NCBI RefSeq assembly: GCF_015209595.1
Contig: NZ_JADEYS010000025.1
Location: 1 to 61,747, forward strand
DNA length: 61,747 bases
Direction of reading: 5' to 3'
Source: Pontibacterium sinense
GTDB lineage: Bacteria; Pseudomonadota; Gammaproteobacteria; Pseudomonadales; Balneatricaceae
The notes below the pieces were generated by a model. The model did not search any database. It saw nothing but the letters and a program-made list of their open reading frames with translations, and had not been told where the DNA came from. A program made the position numbers and the translations under genes. Shown in pieces: positions 51,488 through 60,561 of the stretch (the first letter of the stretch is position 1; every line of letters starts with the position of its first letter).

Positions 51488-52318
51488 TCAGGTATCCTCG
51501 TTGTTTTCTATATCAAGGTTCTCAACCAGCATACCAAGATTGCTATGAATCTCCTCAAGCATATCCAAACGCTCTCCGTTGGCTTTGCCCGAAAGTATCA
51601 GCTGCTCCAGTGTCATTAGACTGTCACGACTTTCTTTCAATACCTGCAACAGATCCCGCGAGCGCTTCTTATTGCTGTCGGTTAACCGACCAATACGGTT
51701 TAGCGTCCTTCGCAGCTGGTCATCCAGATCATGAATATGATCACTGACATCCAGCATACCTGCACTTAACACATGGCGGATAGAACCGACCTGCTGTTCC
51801 AATTGATGGACAGCATCGTGAAAACGGGAAATAAACTGCTCACCTTCTCGATCCATAAAGATCGCCAGCAATTCATCGGGGAATAATGCACGCACGCGCG
51901 CATCTGAGCGAATACAGTATTCGCCCCGCTGGGTGCAGTAGGGTTTGTAATGTCCGGGGGGGATTTCGATACGCAGAATCGGTTTTCGGGCAATATTCTC
52001 CACGAAAATACCCAACTCTACCGTCGGAAAGCAGTCGGTTGCTTTGTTTACAATAACCAGTCGCGCATTGTCGTCGACCTCACAGCCCACCACTTCGCCA
52101 CGCTGAACACCTTCCACATCAGTATATTCATCTACACCAACAAGAATAGTGCCGCCCAGCGGCGTATTGGCAAAGGCCACAAGATCACGGCTTTTAATGC
52201 CACTGACATCGCGTTTAAAGTCGACGTTCATGCCTTCTGAAACTTGCAACAGAGACAAGGTACGCCGACTGAGTCCCCGGTATTCTTTCTGAATACCGGG
52301 TTTAGTGTGCCTGTGCAT
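51488..52318 (-). CDS. AlbA_2 (Schlafen-like) domain protein with coiled-coil tail
   Basis: 276 residues. The N-terminal part (about 25-150) fits the AlbA_2/divergent AAA_4 fold, with NVDFKRDVSG, LVAFANTPLGGTILVGVDE and YCIRSDARVRAL. The C-terminal part (about 165-270) is helical with heptad-like Leu spacing, including ISRFHDAVHQLEQQVGSI and LLQVLKESRDSLMTLEQLI, and is likely a coiled coil. Such proteins may bind nucleic acids; the role is unknown. It is translationally close to the HAD gene. Confidence 0.75.
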   Translation of the reverse strand: MHRHTKPGIQKEYRGLSRRTLSLLQVSEGMNVDFKRDVSGIKSRDLVAFANTPLGGTILVGVDEYTDVEGVQRGEVVGCEVDDNARLVIVNKATDCFPTVELGIFVENIARKPILRIEIPPGHYKPYCTQRGEYCIRSDARVRALFPDELLAIFMDREGEQFISRFHDAVHQLEQQVGSIRHVLSAGMLDVSDHIHDLDDQLRRTLNRIGRLTDSNKKRSRDLLQVLKESRDSLMTLEQLILSGKANGERLDMLEEIHSNLGMLVENLDIENNEDT

Positions 52319-52356
52319 GCAGAGCCTCCTGACGGACAGGCTCTACCAGTACTTAT

Positions 52357-52743
52357 TTACTGATAGCAATCTTCATCGAAAGGATCGAGAGGATTTTCCA
52401 GCAACTGATCATTGCTGAAGTACAGAATGCTGCCTTCAAACTTCAGTTTCTTGCCAGAGAACCAACGATCCAGCTCTTCTACGCCTTCTTCTGATTCACT
52501 AATTTGCATCCAGCTGCGTACCATTGAGTAGAAGTAGACAGCGAATAAACCCGTCGCAACTCCCAGGAAGAAGTTAGACGCCAGTGCAAAAAGTAAAGCC
52601 ACAACACCAGCGACCCACACCTTGCTGGCACGGGATGTTACGTAAGCACCACGAGCAGTGTCGAAGCGCTCTTTTAAACGAATATAACGACGAAAATTCT
52701 GTTGGATTTCGTATTTATCTGACGCCGAAAGAGTGTGTTCCAT
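52357..52743 (-). CDS. Small membrane protein of unknown function
   Basis: I do not recognise this 128-residue protein. From MEHTLSASDKYEIQQNF (52743) it has a charged helical N-terminus, two adjacent membrane helices (about 42-78, VWVAGVVALLFALASNFFLG and VATGLFAVYFYSMV) and an acidic C-terminal tail ending PLDPFDEDCYQ. The frame upstream to 52788 is less likely because the gene would then start in a hydrophobic, unconserved peptide. It stands between pepN and the AlbA_2 gene on the same strand. Confidence 0.65.
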   Translation of the reverse strand: MEHTLSASDKYEIQQNFRRYIRLKERFDTARGAYVTSRASKVWVAGVVALLFALASNFFLGVATGLFAVYFYSMVRSWMQISESEEGVEELDRWFSGKKLKFEGSILYFSNDQLLENPLDPFDEDCYQ

Positions 52744-52828
52744 TGTCCATCCTTGCGAATGTAATTGTTTTAAATTGAGTATAACCAAGCCGGGAAGTAG
52801 CGTCTTCCCGACTAAAGTAAGGTTTCAG

Positions 52829-55456
52829 TTAAGCCAGACTTTTGCTCACTACTTCATAAACATCCTTAGACAGCCCATCGCTATCAAGAATGCGCTGAAG
52901 TTGAGCCTTCATCTGTTGCTGTCGCGCTTCACCATATTTCTTCCAGCGCGTCAGCGGTGTCAGCATCCGGGATGCCACCTGCGGATTTTGCTTATTCAGT
53001 TCGAGAATACGGTCACCCAAGAATCGGTAACCACTGCCATCCGCCATATGGAAGTTAATCGCATTCTGGCCGCAGAATCCACCCAGTAATGCACGAAGTT
53101 TATTCGGATTTTTCATATCAAAAGCAGGATGCTGCATCAGAGCTTCAACATCAGCTAAAGTTCCAGGTTCAGGATTCGTTGCCTGGATCGCAAACCACTG
53201 ATTTACCACCAGTGCTTCATCCTGCCACTGCTTATAAAAACGCTCAAGTAACTTGTGCGCGGCCTGCTTAAACCGGGAGTGTGCAACCATGGACAACGCC
53301 GCAGACTGATCCGTCATGTTATCTGCGTTAACATACTGCTCTTCAGCCAACGCCAGATAGCGCGCCTCTTCAGTCGCCATCAGATACGACAGGCACAGGT
53401 TTCTCAGGCTACGACGGGCAATCGAAGCAGCATCAGGTGAATACTCACCAGCCAGCTCACAGGCTTCATAAACAGACAGCAGTATCGACTCCAGTCCTTG
53501 TGCTAATTCTTTACGCACAAAGTTACGGACATGATGAATCGCGTCCACATCTATTTCGGTTGCCAGTTCACTCAAATACGCTTCGCTTGGTAACGTCAGA
53601 ACCTTCGCCACCATCGCTTTGTCCAACGTACTGTCTTCCAGAATCGCGCGGAATGCATCAACCAAACGCGGATCTAACGTCAGCGCCACGCCATTCTGAT
53701 GGTCGTGAATCAACGATTGCATGATATCCACAGCCAGCTTCTGTGCCGCATCCCAGCGAGAGAAACCATCGCTGTCATTCGCCATCAGGAACACCAGTTC
53801 ATCACGCTGGTATGGATAGTGCGATTTAACCGGTGCAGAGAAACCTCGCAGTAACGATGGAACAGGACGGGACTGGATATTTTCGAACGTGAAGCTTTGC
53901 TCCGCTTCGGTCACATCCAATACCAATGTTGTCTCGCCATTCACCAGCGTTAAATCATTGCCCTGCTGATCGAGTAGACCCATCGCTAGTGGGATATGCA
54001 TAGGCTCTTTAGTCGCTTGCCCAGGGCTTGCCGGGCAGCTCTGCTGAACATGCAAAACATAGCGATGTGCCTGCGGATCATATTCATCGCTAAACTTCAG
54101 TTCAGGCGTTCCCGCCTGACTGTACCAGAGGCGGAACTGACTGAGATCACGGCCCGATGCGTCTTCCATCGCCGCCACAAAATCATCAGTCGTTACAGCC
54201 TGACCGTCGTGGCGCTCAAAGTAGAGATCACTACCGGCTCGAAACTGCTCTTCCCCTAACAGCGTGTGGATCATCCGCACAACTTCTGCACCTTTTTCAT
54301 AAATCGTCAGGGTGTAGAAATTAGAGATCTCGATAAAAGAAGCCGGACGAATCGGATGCGCCATAGGTCCCGCATCTTCAGCAAACTGAGCGGTACGCAA
54401 CAAGGCCACATCTTCTACACGCTTAACGGTGCGGGAATTCATATCAGCAGAGAACTCAGCATCACGGAAAACCGTAAAGCCCTCTTTCAAGCTCAGCTGG
54501 AACCAATCACGGCAGGTCACACGGTTACCCGACCAGTTGTGAAAATATTCGTGTGCAACAACGCCTTCAACCCGCTGGAAGCCCGCATCAGTTGTTGTTT
54601 TAGGGTGCGCCAGAACACAGGACGTATTAAAGATATTGAGCCCTTTGTTCTCCATCGCTCCCATGTTGAAGAAATCAACGGCAACGATCATATAGATATC
54701 GAGATCGTATTCGCGCCCGTATACCTCTTCATCCCAACGCATTGCATTCTTCAGAGAGGCCATCGCGTATTCGAGCTTATCGAGATCCTTCGCTTCACCG
54801 TAGATCAGCAGTTTTACATCGCGATCAGACATCGTGGGGTAGCTGTCTTCGATGTACTCCAGATCACCCGCGACCAACGCAAACAAATAAGCTGGCTTAG
54901 GGAATGGATCTTCCCATGTGATCCAGTGACGGCCATCATCACTCTCACCCTGCTCCACCGGGTTACCATTCGACAACAACACCGGATACAGCGCTTTGTC
55001 CGCTTCTACCGTTGTACGGAACACCGACATCACATCAGGGCGGTCCGGGTAAAAGGTAATCCGGCGGAAGCCTTCGGCTTCACACTGTGTACAGAACATC
55101 CCGTCCGACTTATACAACCCTTCCAGCGCTGTATTATCTTGTGGCTGAATACGCGTCAGGGTTTCACATAAAAAGGAGGCTGGAACACTTTTGACAATCA
55201 GCTTTTCACCTTGTCGCTGATAGTCCTTTTCCGACAGCACCTGATCATTGATAGCAATGCGACATAGTTCCACATCTTCATGACCAAACAACTCAAATGC
55301 AGCACCTGCGCCACCATCAACATTAGCCGTCACCTGCATCCGGGTACGGACCAGTGTATCCTGCTCATGCAGCTCAAAGTGCATATCAGTGCTTTCTATC
55401 AGGTAACGTGGTGCCTGATAGTCTTTGAGAAAAATTTCATTAAGTTCCTGAGACAT
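52829..55456 (-). CDS. pepN: Aminopeptidase N (M1 family)
   Basis: A cytosolic zinc aminopeptidase that removes N-terminal residues from peptides. With start MSQELNE (55456) it has 875 residues, close to E. coli PepN (870). GAMEN lies at 266-270, zinc ligands H302 and H306 with catalytic E303 (HEYFH) and third ligand E325, each 5 above the E. coli numbers. The longer frame to 55534 would overlap the upstream DUF2797 gene and is rejected. It follows that gene by 16 bp. Confidence 0.96.
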   Translation of the reverse strand: MSQELNEIFLKDYQAPRYLIESTDMHFELHEQDTLVRTRMQVTANVDGGAGAAFELFGHEDVELCRIAINDQVLSEKDYQRQGEKLIVKSVPASFLCETLTRIQPQDNTALEGLYKSDGMFCTQCEAEGFRRITFYPDRPDVMSVFRTTVEADKALYPVLLSNGNPVEQGESDDGRHWITWEDPFPKPAYLFALVAGDLEYIEDSYPTMSDRDVKLLIYGEAKDLDKLEYAMASLKNAMRWDEEVYGREYDLDIYMIVAVDFFNMGAMENKGLNIFNTSCVLAHPKTTTDAGFQRVEGVVAHEYFHNWSGNRVTCRDWFQLSLKEGFTVFRDAEFSADMNSRTVKRVEDVALLRTAQFAEDAGPMAHPIRPASFIEISNFYTLTIYEKGAEVVRMIHTLLGEEQFRAGSDLYFERHDGQAVTTDDFVAAMEDASGRDLSQFRLWYSQAGTPELKFSDEYDPQAHRYVLHVQQSCPASPGQATKEPMHIPLAMGLLDQQGNDLTLVNGETTLVLDVTEAEQSFTFENIQSRPVPSLLRGFSAPVKSHYPYQRDELVFLMANDSDGFSRWDAAQKLAVDIMQSLIHDHQNGVALTLDPRLVDAFRAILEDSTLDKAMVAKVLTLPSEAYLSELATEIDVDAIHHVRNFVRKELAQGLESILLSVYEACELAGEYSPDAASIARRSLRNLCLSYLMATEEARYLALAEEQYVNADNMTDQSAALSMVAHSRFKQAAHKLLERFYKQWQDEALVVNQWFAIQATNPEPGTLADVEALMQHPAFDMKNPNKLRALLGGFCGQNAINFHMADGSGYRFLGDRILELNKQNPQVASRMLTPLTRWKKYGEARQQQMKAQLQRILDSDGLSKDVYEVVSKSLA

Positions 55457-55472
55457 CTTCTGACTTCCATTA

Positions 55473-56300
55473 TCAGGCACTAAACGCAACCTGATAGGCT
55501 GTGAATTTGCGAATATTGATAACCCCACCATCAAGGATCAGATACTGCCCCTTAATACCCTGGAGCACACCGCTCACTTCAGGTGTTTTATCAAAATTGA
55601 AGGTCGATACCTTCTGAGGATAGTTCATAACCGGGTAGTTGATTTCGATCTGATCAGCCTCAGGTAAACGTTGTATCGCTTGAATACCATATTGCTGCTC
55701 AAGCTCGGACAATCCCTCAGCACAGAGTTCAAACAACTTGTCTCGCTCTACCGCAAGATCCAGTGGGTCAACCTGCCCTTTGAGCATTGCCCGCCAATTG
55801 GTTTTATCGGCAACATGCTCACCTAGCAGACGTTCAACAAAACCCGATTGCTGACGCGTTGAGACTTTCAGAATAGGTAAAGCCTGAATAGCCCCCTGAT
55901 CCAGCCAACGAGTCGGAACCTGAGTACCTCGTGTGATCCCTACCTTTACACCAGAAGAGTTCGCCAGATACACATAGTGATCCGCAAAACAGGTACGTTC
56001 ACCCCAAGCAGGATCGCGACAAGTCCCTTCATGAAAGTGACAGGTTTCCGGGCTCACCATACAACGGTCACATTGTGGGAGTTTGGTAAAACAGGGATAG
56101 CAGTATCCCTGACTAAAGCTCTTTTTCGTTTTCCGACCACAATGAGTGCAATTGATAGCACCCAGATACTGCAGTGAGATCGGCTTACCGATCAGCTCGT
56201 TCATTGGGACTTCTTCATCACCCAATGGCAAACGGTACTGCACTGTGTCGGCAAGTTCAGTGCGCATTTTTTGCAAAACGCCACGTGCCAGCTCTTGCAT
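55473..56300 (-). CDS. DUF2797 family protein with zinc-ribbon-like cysteines
   Basis: 275 residues of the DUF2797 family: INCTHCGRKTKKSFSQGYCY and CFTKLPQCDRCMV give paired cysteines typical of a zinc-ribbon, followed by VYLANSSGVKVGITR, which resembles a GIY-YIG-like fold. The function is unknown. The gene lies between the DUF1315 gene (9 bp upstream) and pepN (16 bp downstream), all on the minus strand, so they form an operon-like run. Confidence 0.85.
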   Translation of the reverse strand: MQELARGVLQKMRTELADTVQYRLPLGDEEVPMNELIGKPISLQYLGAINCTHCGRKTKKSFSQGYCYPCFTKLPQCDRCMVSPETCHFHEGTCRDPAWGERTCFADHYVYLANSSGVKVGITRGTQVPTRWLDQGAIQALPILKVSTRQQSGFVERLLGEHVADKTNWRAMLKGQVDPLDLAVERDKLFELCAEGLSELEQQYGIQAIQRLPEADQIEINYPVMNYPQKVSTFNFDKTPEVSGVLQGIKGQYLILDGGVINIRKFTAYQVAFSA

Positions 56301-56309
56301 AAGAAGGGA

Positions 56310-56579
56310 TCAATCCGCGTCAGAAAGGATTTTTAGCGTTTGTGGTTCCAATGGATCAGCACCATGCTGAGAACCGTCTTTCTTTGTACGGTCAATAAAC
56401 CCCGTACGCGCTTCCGGTGGAAGTTTTTCCATATCATAAGCGATGACTGCACGCATGCAGATATCACGCTGCTCACTACTCAGGCGTCGCCCATCAGGCC
56501 ACTTACCCAACTCTACCGCCTGTTTCAGCGACACATGCATCTCAGGCGTCATCGCTGCAATCAGTTCTTCATAGGTCAT
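56310..56579 (-). CDS. yeaC: YeaC family protein (DUF1315)
   Basis: An 89-residue protein from MTYEELIAAMTPEMHVSLKQ (56579). The segment LGKWPDGRRLSSEQRDICMRAVIAY is the DUF1315/YeaC signature. Function unknown. The frame extends to 56618, but the shorter start matches the family. Next to the DUF2797 gene, 9 bp away. Confidence 0.87.
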   Translation of the reverse strand: MTYEELIAAMTPEMHVSLKQAVELGKWPDGRRLSSEQRDICMRAVIAYDMEKLPPEARTGFIDRTKKDGSQHGADPLEPQTLKILSDAD

Positions 56580-56650
56580 CTCATGATACTCCTGTTGCCA
56601 ATGGGCGCAGTTTACCATATCCCATTCATTGTCACTTAACTGAGCTCAAG

Positions 56651-57511
56651 TCAGGACTTCCGCCTTGGGCGAGCAACCATTTCCCCGAAGGGTACAAACA
56701 CAAAGCCAGCAATCAAACCCGCCAAATGGGCTGTATTCGCAATCGCACCTAGCCCCATACCTTCGAGTAATCCGCTATACCCCAGAACTAACCAGACGAC
56801 CATAAAACCCAGCAACGCCGGAGGTAGGCCGATCGCGTTGGACGGGTTCCGCCGGTCCCATAACCAGGCATATCCCAATAGAGCAAATACAACGCCTGAC
56901 ATGCCACCAAACAGCGGTCCGCTGATATAGAACTGTGCCAAATTGGACGATATACCAGAGAACAAAACCAGACCTGCGAGCGCCCAGCGGCCCTGAAAGT
57001 ACTCAATTTTGCTGCCAACGATCCAGACCCAGAGCAGATTAAAGATGATATGCAATACACTGAAGTGGATAAAGACAGGGGTAATCAAGCGCCACCATTC
57101 ACCGTTGGTGAACGTATAAGAAAGGCTGGTAGTGACCAGTTTACCGTTTCTTTCAACAATATCGGTCATGGTAAACAGCCGGAAATACTCGAAATTCTCT
57201 CCCATGCCTATCAAAAAAGTAATTCCCAGGCTGAGTAAAATAAGAGAGACGGTTAACCAGATCTGTGGCAGACCAACCGCTGAAATGCCTGTTTTAGGCT
57301 GGGCGTGGCCGACTTTAATCTTGCGCAGGTCAGCACCCTCTTTCCACATCTGAAACAGGGCCGCAATTTTTTCCGAATCAATGCTGGGAGCGACCCACAA
57401 CTGCTGTTGCTGGTCACGCTCAAGAATACGATGGGGGATTTCGTTCATCCAAAGAAATTCGGCGAACTCAGAGAGGTCCTCAGACAACGGGACCTCTAAC
57501 ACTTTTATCAT
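56651..57511 (-). CDS. glpG: Rhomboid intramembrane serine protease, GlpG-like
   Basis: 286 residues: a cytosolic N-terminal domain (about 1-62), a linker, and a six-helix rhomboid core. The catalytic dyad is S205 in GGMSGVVFALLGY and H262 in NTAHLAGLIAG; the oxyanion-hole residues H154 and N158 lie in VLHIIFNLLW. It cleaves membrane-spanning segments in the inner membrane. Length and domains match GlpG. Single gene between DUF1315 and the metallophosphoesterase genes. Confidence 0.92.
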   Translation of the reverse strand: MIKVLEVPLSEDLSEFAEFLWMNEIPHRILERDQQQQLWVAPSIDSEKIAALFQMWKEGADLRKIKVGHAQPKTGISAVGLPQIWLTVSLILLSLGITFLIGMGENFEYFRLFTMTDIVERNGKLVTTSLSYTFTNGEWWRLITPVFIHFSVLHIIFNLLWVWIVGSKIEYFQGRWALAGLVLFSGISSNLAQFYISGPLFGGMSGVVFALLGYAWLWDRRNPSNAIGLPPALLGFMVVWLVLGYSGLLEGMGLGAIANTAHLAGLIAGFVFVPFGEMVARPRRKS

Positions 57512-57544
57512 GGCGACCTCTTCAAGGGACTGATGGCAGGTCCC

Positions 57545-58513
57545 CTATTCGAAGATTTCCTTGCGTACATCAACCCAGATAAATTTATCTTTGCGTAATT
57601 CTGCTTCGCCATCGTATCGGTAGGCAACCAATTTACCAAACTTCACCGCACTGTAATCCAAGCATGCGATATTGCTGGTAATGGGAGCAGGTTCGCCATC
57701 ACGCCAGTAGTGACCGATAAATAATGGTTTCTCATCCAGACTATAGTGCATCAGATCATCATGATCCTGCTCATTGAGTACCATTCGCGCAACATGGGTC
57801 GGCAGCGGATCAGGCTGGAACACCACATCCGCATAATAATACGGACTTTGCGCCCAGAATTTAGTGCGGAAGAAACTCCGTTTAAATCCATCCTTGCTGA
57901 TCATCACCTCACCGTTTGGCATGCGAAGATGCGTGCCACGCAGTAAACGATCCATCAACGTCCACTCCATGCTGCCCTGCTGACCAGAACGGTGCATGAA
58001 ATCATCCGTCAATACCTGATCCGGGTACTGCTCCAGAAAACGATCGATCAGTGGCTGATGCCAGCACGCATGGACCACCCTGAAGGCATCGAACTCCATA
58101 AACAAGGGCATTTCCCGCATCCACTGCAAGAACTCTGTTTGCTCCTGTGGGTAGTTCGCAAACTGCTCCAATGTCTCATTGAGAATGCGCCGATGGCGCG
58201 CGGTATGTTCACGCAGATACGGCATCCCCGAGCCCGGCCGTCCCGGTGTCAGATAACAGAGATAGTTATACTCGTGGTTTCCCATCACGATATGGGCACT
58301 ACCAGCATCGACCATATCACGCACAATGTGCAGTGATTCACGAATGCGTGGACCACGATCCACAATATCCCCAAGAAAAATCACTTTCCTCTCAGGATGA
58401 CGATATACGCCTCCTTGCTTGCTGTAGCCAAGTTTTTCCAACAACATCTGCAGGCTCAATGCACATCCATGCACGTCACCAATCAGATCATATCCTCGCC
58501 ACTGCTCCGTCAC
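57545..58513 (-). CDS. Calcineurin-like metallophosphoesterase
   Basis: 322 residues from a GTG start at 58513, which follows the nadK stop almost directly and has GGGAG upstream. The metal-binding motifs are in order: LIGDVHGC, FLGDIVDRGP, MGNHEYN, VHACW and IGHYW. The PAP2/ApaH-like PPP fold suggests a phosphatase for nucleotides or phosphoproteins. The longer frame to 58552 would overlap nadK. The pairing with nadK suggests co-transcription. Confidence 0.85.
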   Translation of the reverse strand: MTEQWRGYDLIGDVHGCALSLQMLLEKLGYSKQGGVYRHPERKVIFLGDIVDRGPRIRESLHIVRDMVDAGSAHIVMGNHEYNYLCYLTPGRPGSGMPYLREHTARHRRILNETLEQFANYPQEQTEFLQWMREMPLFMEFDAFRVVHACWHQPLIDRFLEQYPDQVLTDDFMHRSGQQGSMEWTLMDRLLRGTHLRMPNGEVMISKDGFKRSFFRTKFWAQSPYYYADVVFQPDPLPTHVARMVLNEQDHDDLMHYSLDEKPLFIGHYWRDGEPAPITSNIACLDYSAVKFGKLVAYRYDGEAELRKDKFIWVDVRKEIFE

Positions 58514-58514
58514 A

Positions 58515-59396
58515 TCAGTCTCCCAGCTTCGTACCCCACCCGAGTTTTTCACGGCAGGTGCTATAGAAATCGTAGTTCAGCGGGTGGATAAGCTTGAGTT
58601 TATGAGGCTTCTTATGAATGGTAATTGTATCGCCCGGTGCACAGTTAATGTGGTTCTGACCATCACAAGAGATTGTAGGATAGGTTTCGTTCTGCTCACC
58701 GATCACCATCTTCAACTCGCTGTTGCCATCAACCACAATCGGACGACTAGACAAGGTATGAGGGAACATCGGCACTAATACCAGCGCATCCAGCTTCGGA
58801 TGCATGATAGGACCACCACCTGAGAGTGCATAAGCTGTCGAACCTGTCGGCGTAGACACGATAATGCCATCGGAACGCTGGGTATAAACAAACTGCCCTT
58901 CGATATAAAGCTCGAACTGGATCATACGCGCAGCTTTACCTGGGTGAAGTACGCAGTCGTTCAACGCTGTCGCTTCTCCCACAGGAACACCATCACGCTT
59001 CACAGTCACATCGATCAAAAAGCGACTTTCGACGGTATATTTACCTTCTAATACTTCGCCGACTTTCTCTTCGATCTCCTGCGGTGCAATGTCAGTCAGG
59101 AAACCTAAATTACCGCGGTTTACACCCAGAACAGGGATGTGAGACAACGCCAATGAGCGCGCAGCACCCAACAAGCTGCCGTCGCCACCCACAACGATCA
59201 CGAGGTCGCATATCTCCCCCATCATCTTCTGCTTGCTCACTTGCTGGCCGTGACCTGGCATCACTTCAGCAATTTTTTGATCCAGAACACAGGTAATTCC
59301 GCGGTCACCCAGAAAGCGAATCAGATGCTTCATGGTATCGATCACCTGTTTGCTACCCAGACGTCCGATCAGACCGACATTACGAAAGTAATCCAT
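58515..59396 (-). CDS. nadK: NAD kinase
   Basis: Makes NADP from NAD with ATP or polyphosphate; cytosolic and essential in most bacteria. The 293 residues show the VVVGGDGSLLGAAR motif (GGDGS at 70-74), GVNRGNLGFLTD, NDCVLHPGKAARM, SDGIIVSTPTGSTAYALSGGGPI and FPHTLSSRP. Full family length. It is upstream of the metallophosphoesterase gene and its ATG is not shared with others. Confidence 0.97.
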   Translation of the reverse strand: MDYFRNVGLIGRLGSKQVIDTMKHLIRFLGDRGITCVLDQKIAEVMPGHGQQVSKQKMMGEICDLVIVVGGDGSLLGAARSLALSHIPVLGVNRGNLGFLTDIAPQEIEEKVGEVLEGKYTVESRFLIDVTVKRDGVPVGEATALNDCVLHPGKAARMIQFELYIEGQFVYTQRSDGIIVSTPTGSTAYALSGGGPIMHPKLDALVLVPMFPHTLSSRPIVVDGNSELKMVIGEQNETYPTISCDGQNHINCAPGDTITIHKKPHKLKLIHPLNYDFYSTCREKLGWGTKLGD

Positions 59397-59439
59397 TTGT
59401 TCTCCAATGTTGTCCCGTTATAGATGCCCACAGACGCTA

Positions 59440-60366
59440 TTATAAAAGACCACGCTCAAGAAAACCTCGTCGTCCCTGCAATCCACCCGTATGAATTGCA
59501 ACGATTTTAGTTCCGCGGCTGAATTTACCTTGAGCAATCAGTTTATGTAAGCGAAACATCATCTTACCGGTGTAAACAGGATCTAGCTCAATTTTTGTCT
59601 GCATTTCAAATTGATGCATAAACTCAATGAGCTCTGCACTGAGTTTGGCATACCCCCCCTCATGGCCGTCGAGATCCAACTGCCAGTTTGAGACGGAGCC
59701 AGCTTCAACTGCTGCCAACAGAGACTGAACATCATGCTTCAGAAAACCTCCACCTTTAAGCACGGGGATCCCCAAAACGTCAGTCACTGCGGGTTTAGCC
59801 GCAATGAGCCCGGCCAAGGTTCCACCGGTACCACACGCAGACACCAACAGATCAGGCTCCGGCAGTACGCGCCAGCAGTCATGATCAAACAGATCAGAAA
59901 AACCTCTTACCGCGAGTGCATTACTACCGCCCTCGGGGACTATGCGCGAACCGGGATAGGTTGAACATAGTGCTTTGTGGTAGAGAATATCCTCCCGGAG
60001 ACGGTATTCACTTCGACTGACAAATTTTAGCGTCATACCCCAGCGCTGAGCGTCACTCAACGTTGGATTGCCCGCGTATTCAGGCTCTCCACGTACGATA
60101 CCCAACGTCTGAATACCCATTTCATGGCCCGCCCAGGCCAGAGCATGCAAATGGTTGGAATATGCCCCACCAAAACTGATCACACGTTCACAATCTGAAG
60201 CTTTAGCTTCCAATAGGTTTTGGCGCAGCTTAAACCACTTATTGCCACTGACTTGCGGGTGAATTAAATCCATACGAAGCAGATACAGAGAGATCCCCTG
60301 CTCAGCACAAACCGGCAGCTTGACCTGATCAAGGCGCATTGACTGGTTTGGATCAATATACGACAT
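59440..60366 (-). CDS. PLP-dependent ACC deaminase / D-cysteine desulfhydrase family enzyme
   Basis: 308 residues from MSYIDPNQSM (60366). The PLP lysine should be K43 in SGNKWFKL; SFGGAYSNHLHALA and ACGTGGTLAGLIA hold the substrate and phosphate-binding loops. Known members of this family are ACC deaminase and D-cysteine desulfhydrase; the activity here is not decided from sequence, but D-cysteine desulfhydrase is more usual outside plant-associated bacteria. Divergent from the small ORF at 60467. Confidence 0.88.
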   Translation of the reverse strand: MSYIDPNQSMRLDQVKLPVCAEQGISLYLLRMDLIHPQVSGNKWFKLRQNLLEAKASDCERVISFGGAYSNHLHALAWAGHEMGIQTLGIVRGEPEYAGNPTLSDAQRWGMTLKFVSRSEYRLREDILYHKALCSTYPGSRIVPEGGSNALAVRGFSDLFDHDCWRVLPEPDLLVSACGTGGTLAGLIAAKPAVTDVLGIPVLKGGGFLKHDVQSLLAAVEAGSVSNWQLDLDGHEGGYAKLSAELIEFMHQFEMQTKIELDPVYTGKMMFRLHKLIAQGKFSRGTKIVAIHTGGLQGRRGFLERGLL

Positions 60367-60466
60367 GGAAAGAAGCCCAAAAGAATAGTAGACGCAGCTC
60401 AACGTCACACAGCTGTAACTTTAAACTCATACTGTTATGCAAAATCAAACACGAAAGGAAAGAGCA

Positions 60467-60553
60467 ATGGAAGACTACACTGAAGAGCTACTGGAAATAC
60501 TGAACGAAGACTATGACGATGATGATTTTTTCGATGACGCTACAGAGATGTGA
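60467..60553 (+). CDS. Candidate 28-residue acidic microprotein
   Basis: An ATG with AAAGGAAAG 4-8 bp upstream opens a 28-codon frame with no basic residue. It starts MEDYTEELLEIL and contains a run of eight consecutive acidic or aromatic residues ending FFDDATEM. It fills the gap between the divergent D-cysteine desulfhydrase-type gene and the GGDEF gene. I know no family for it. A ribosome site, small size and strong acidic bias support but do not prove translation; the stop is 8 bp from the end of the convergent GGDEF gene. Confidence 0.4.
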   Translation: MEDYTEELLEILNEDYDDDDFFDDATEM

Positions 60554-60561
60554 CCTTCGCG

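Noticed and set aside
54266-55171. 301-codon plus-strand frame opposite pepN
   Set aside because: Shadow of pepN, whose catalytic motifs are intact on the minus strand.
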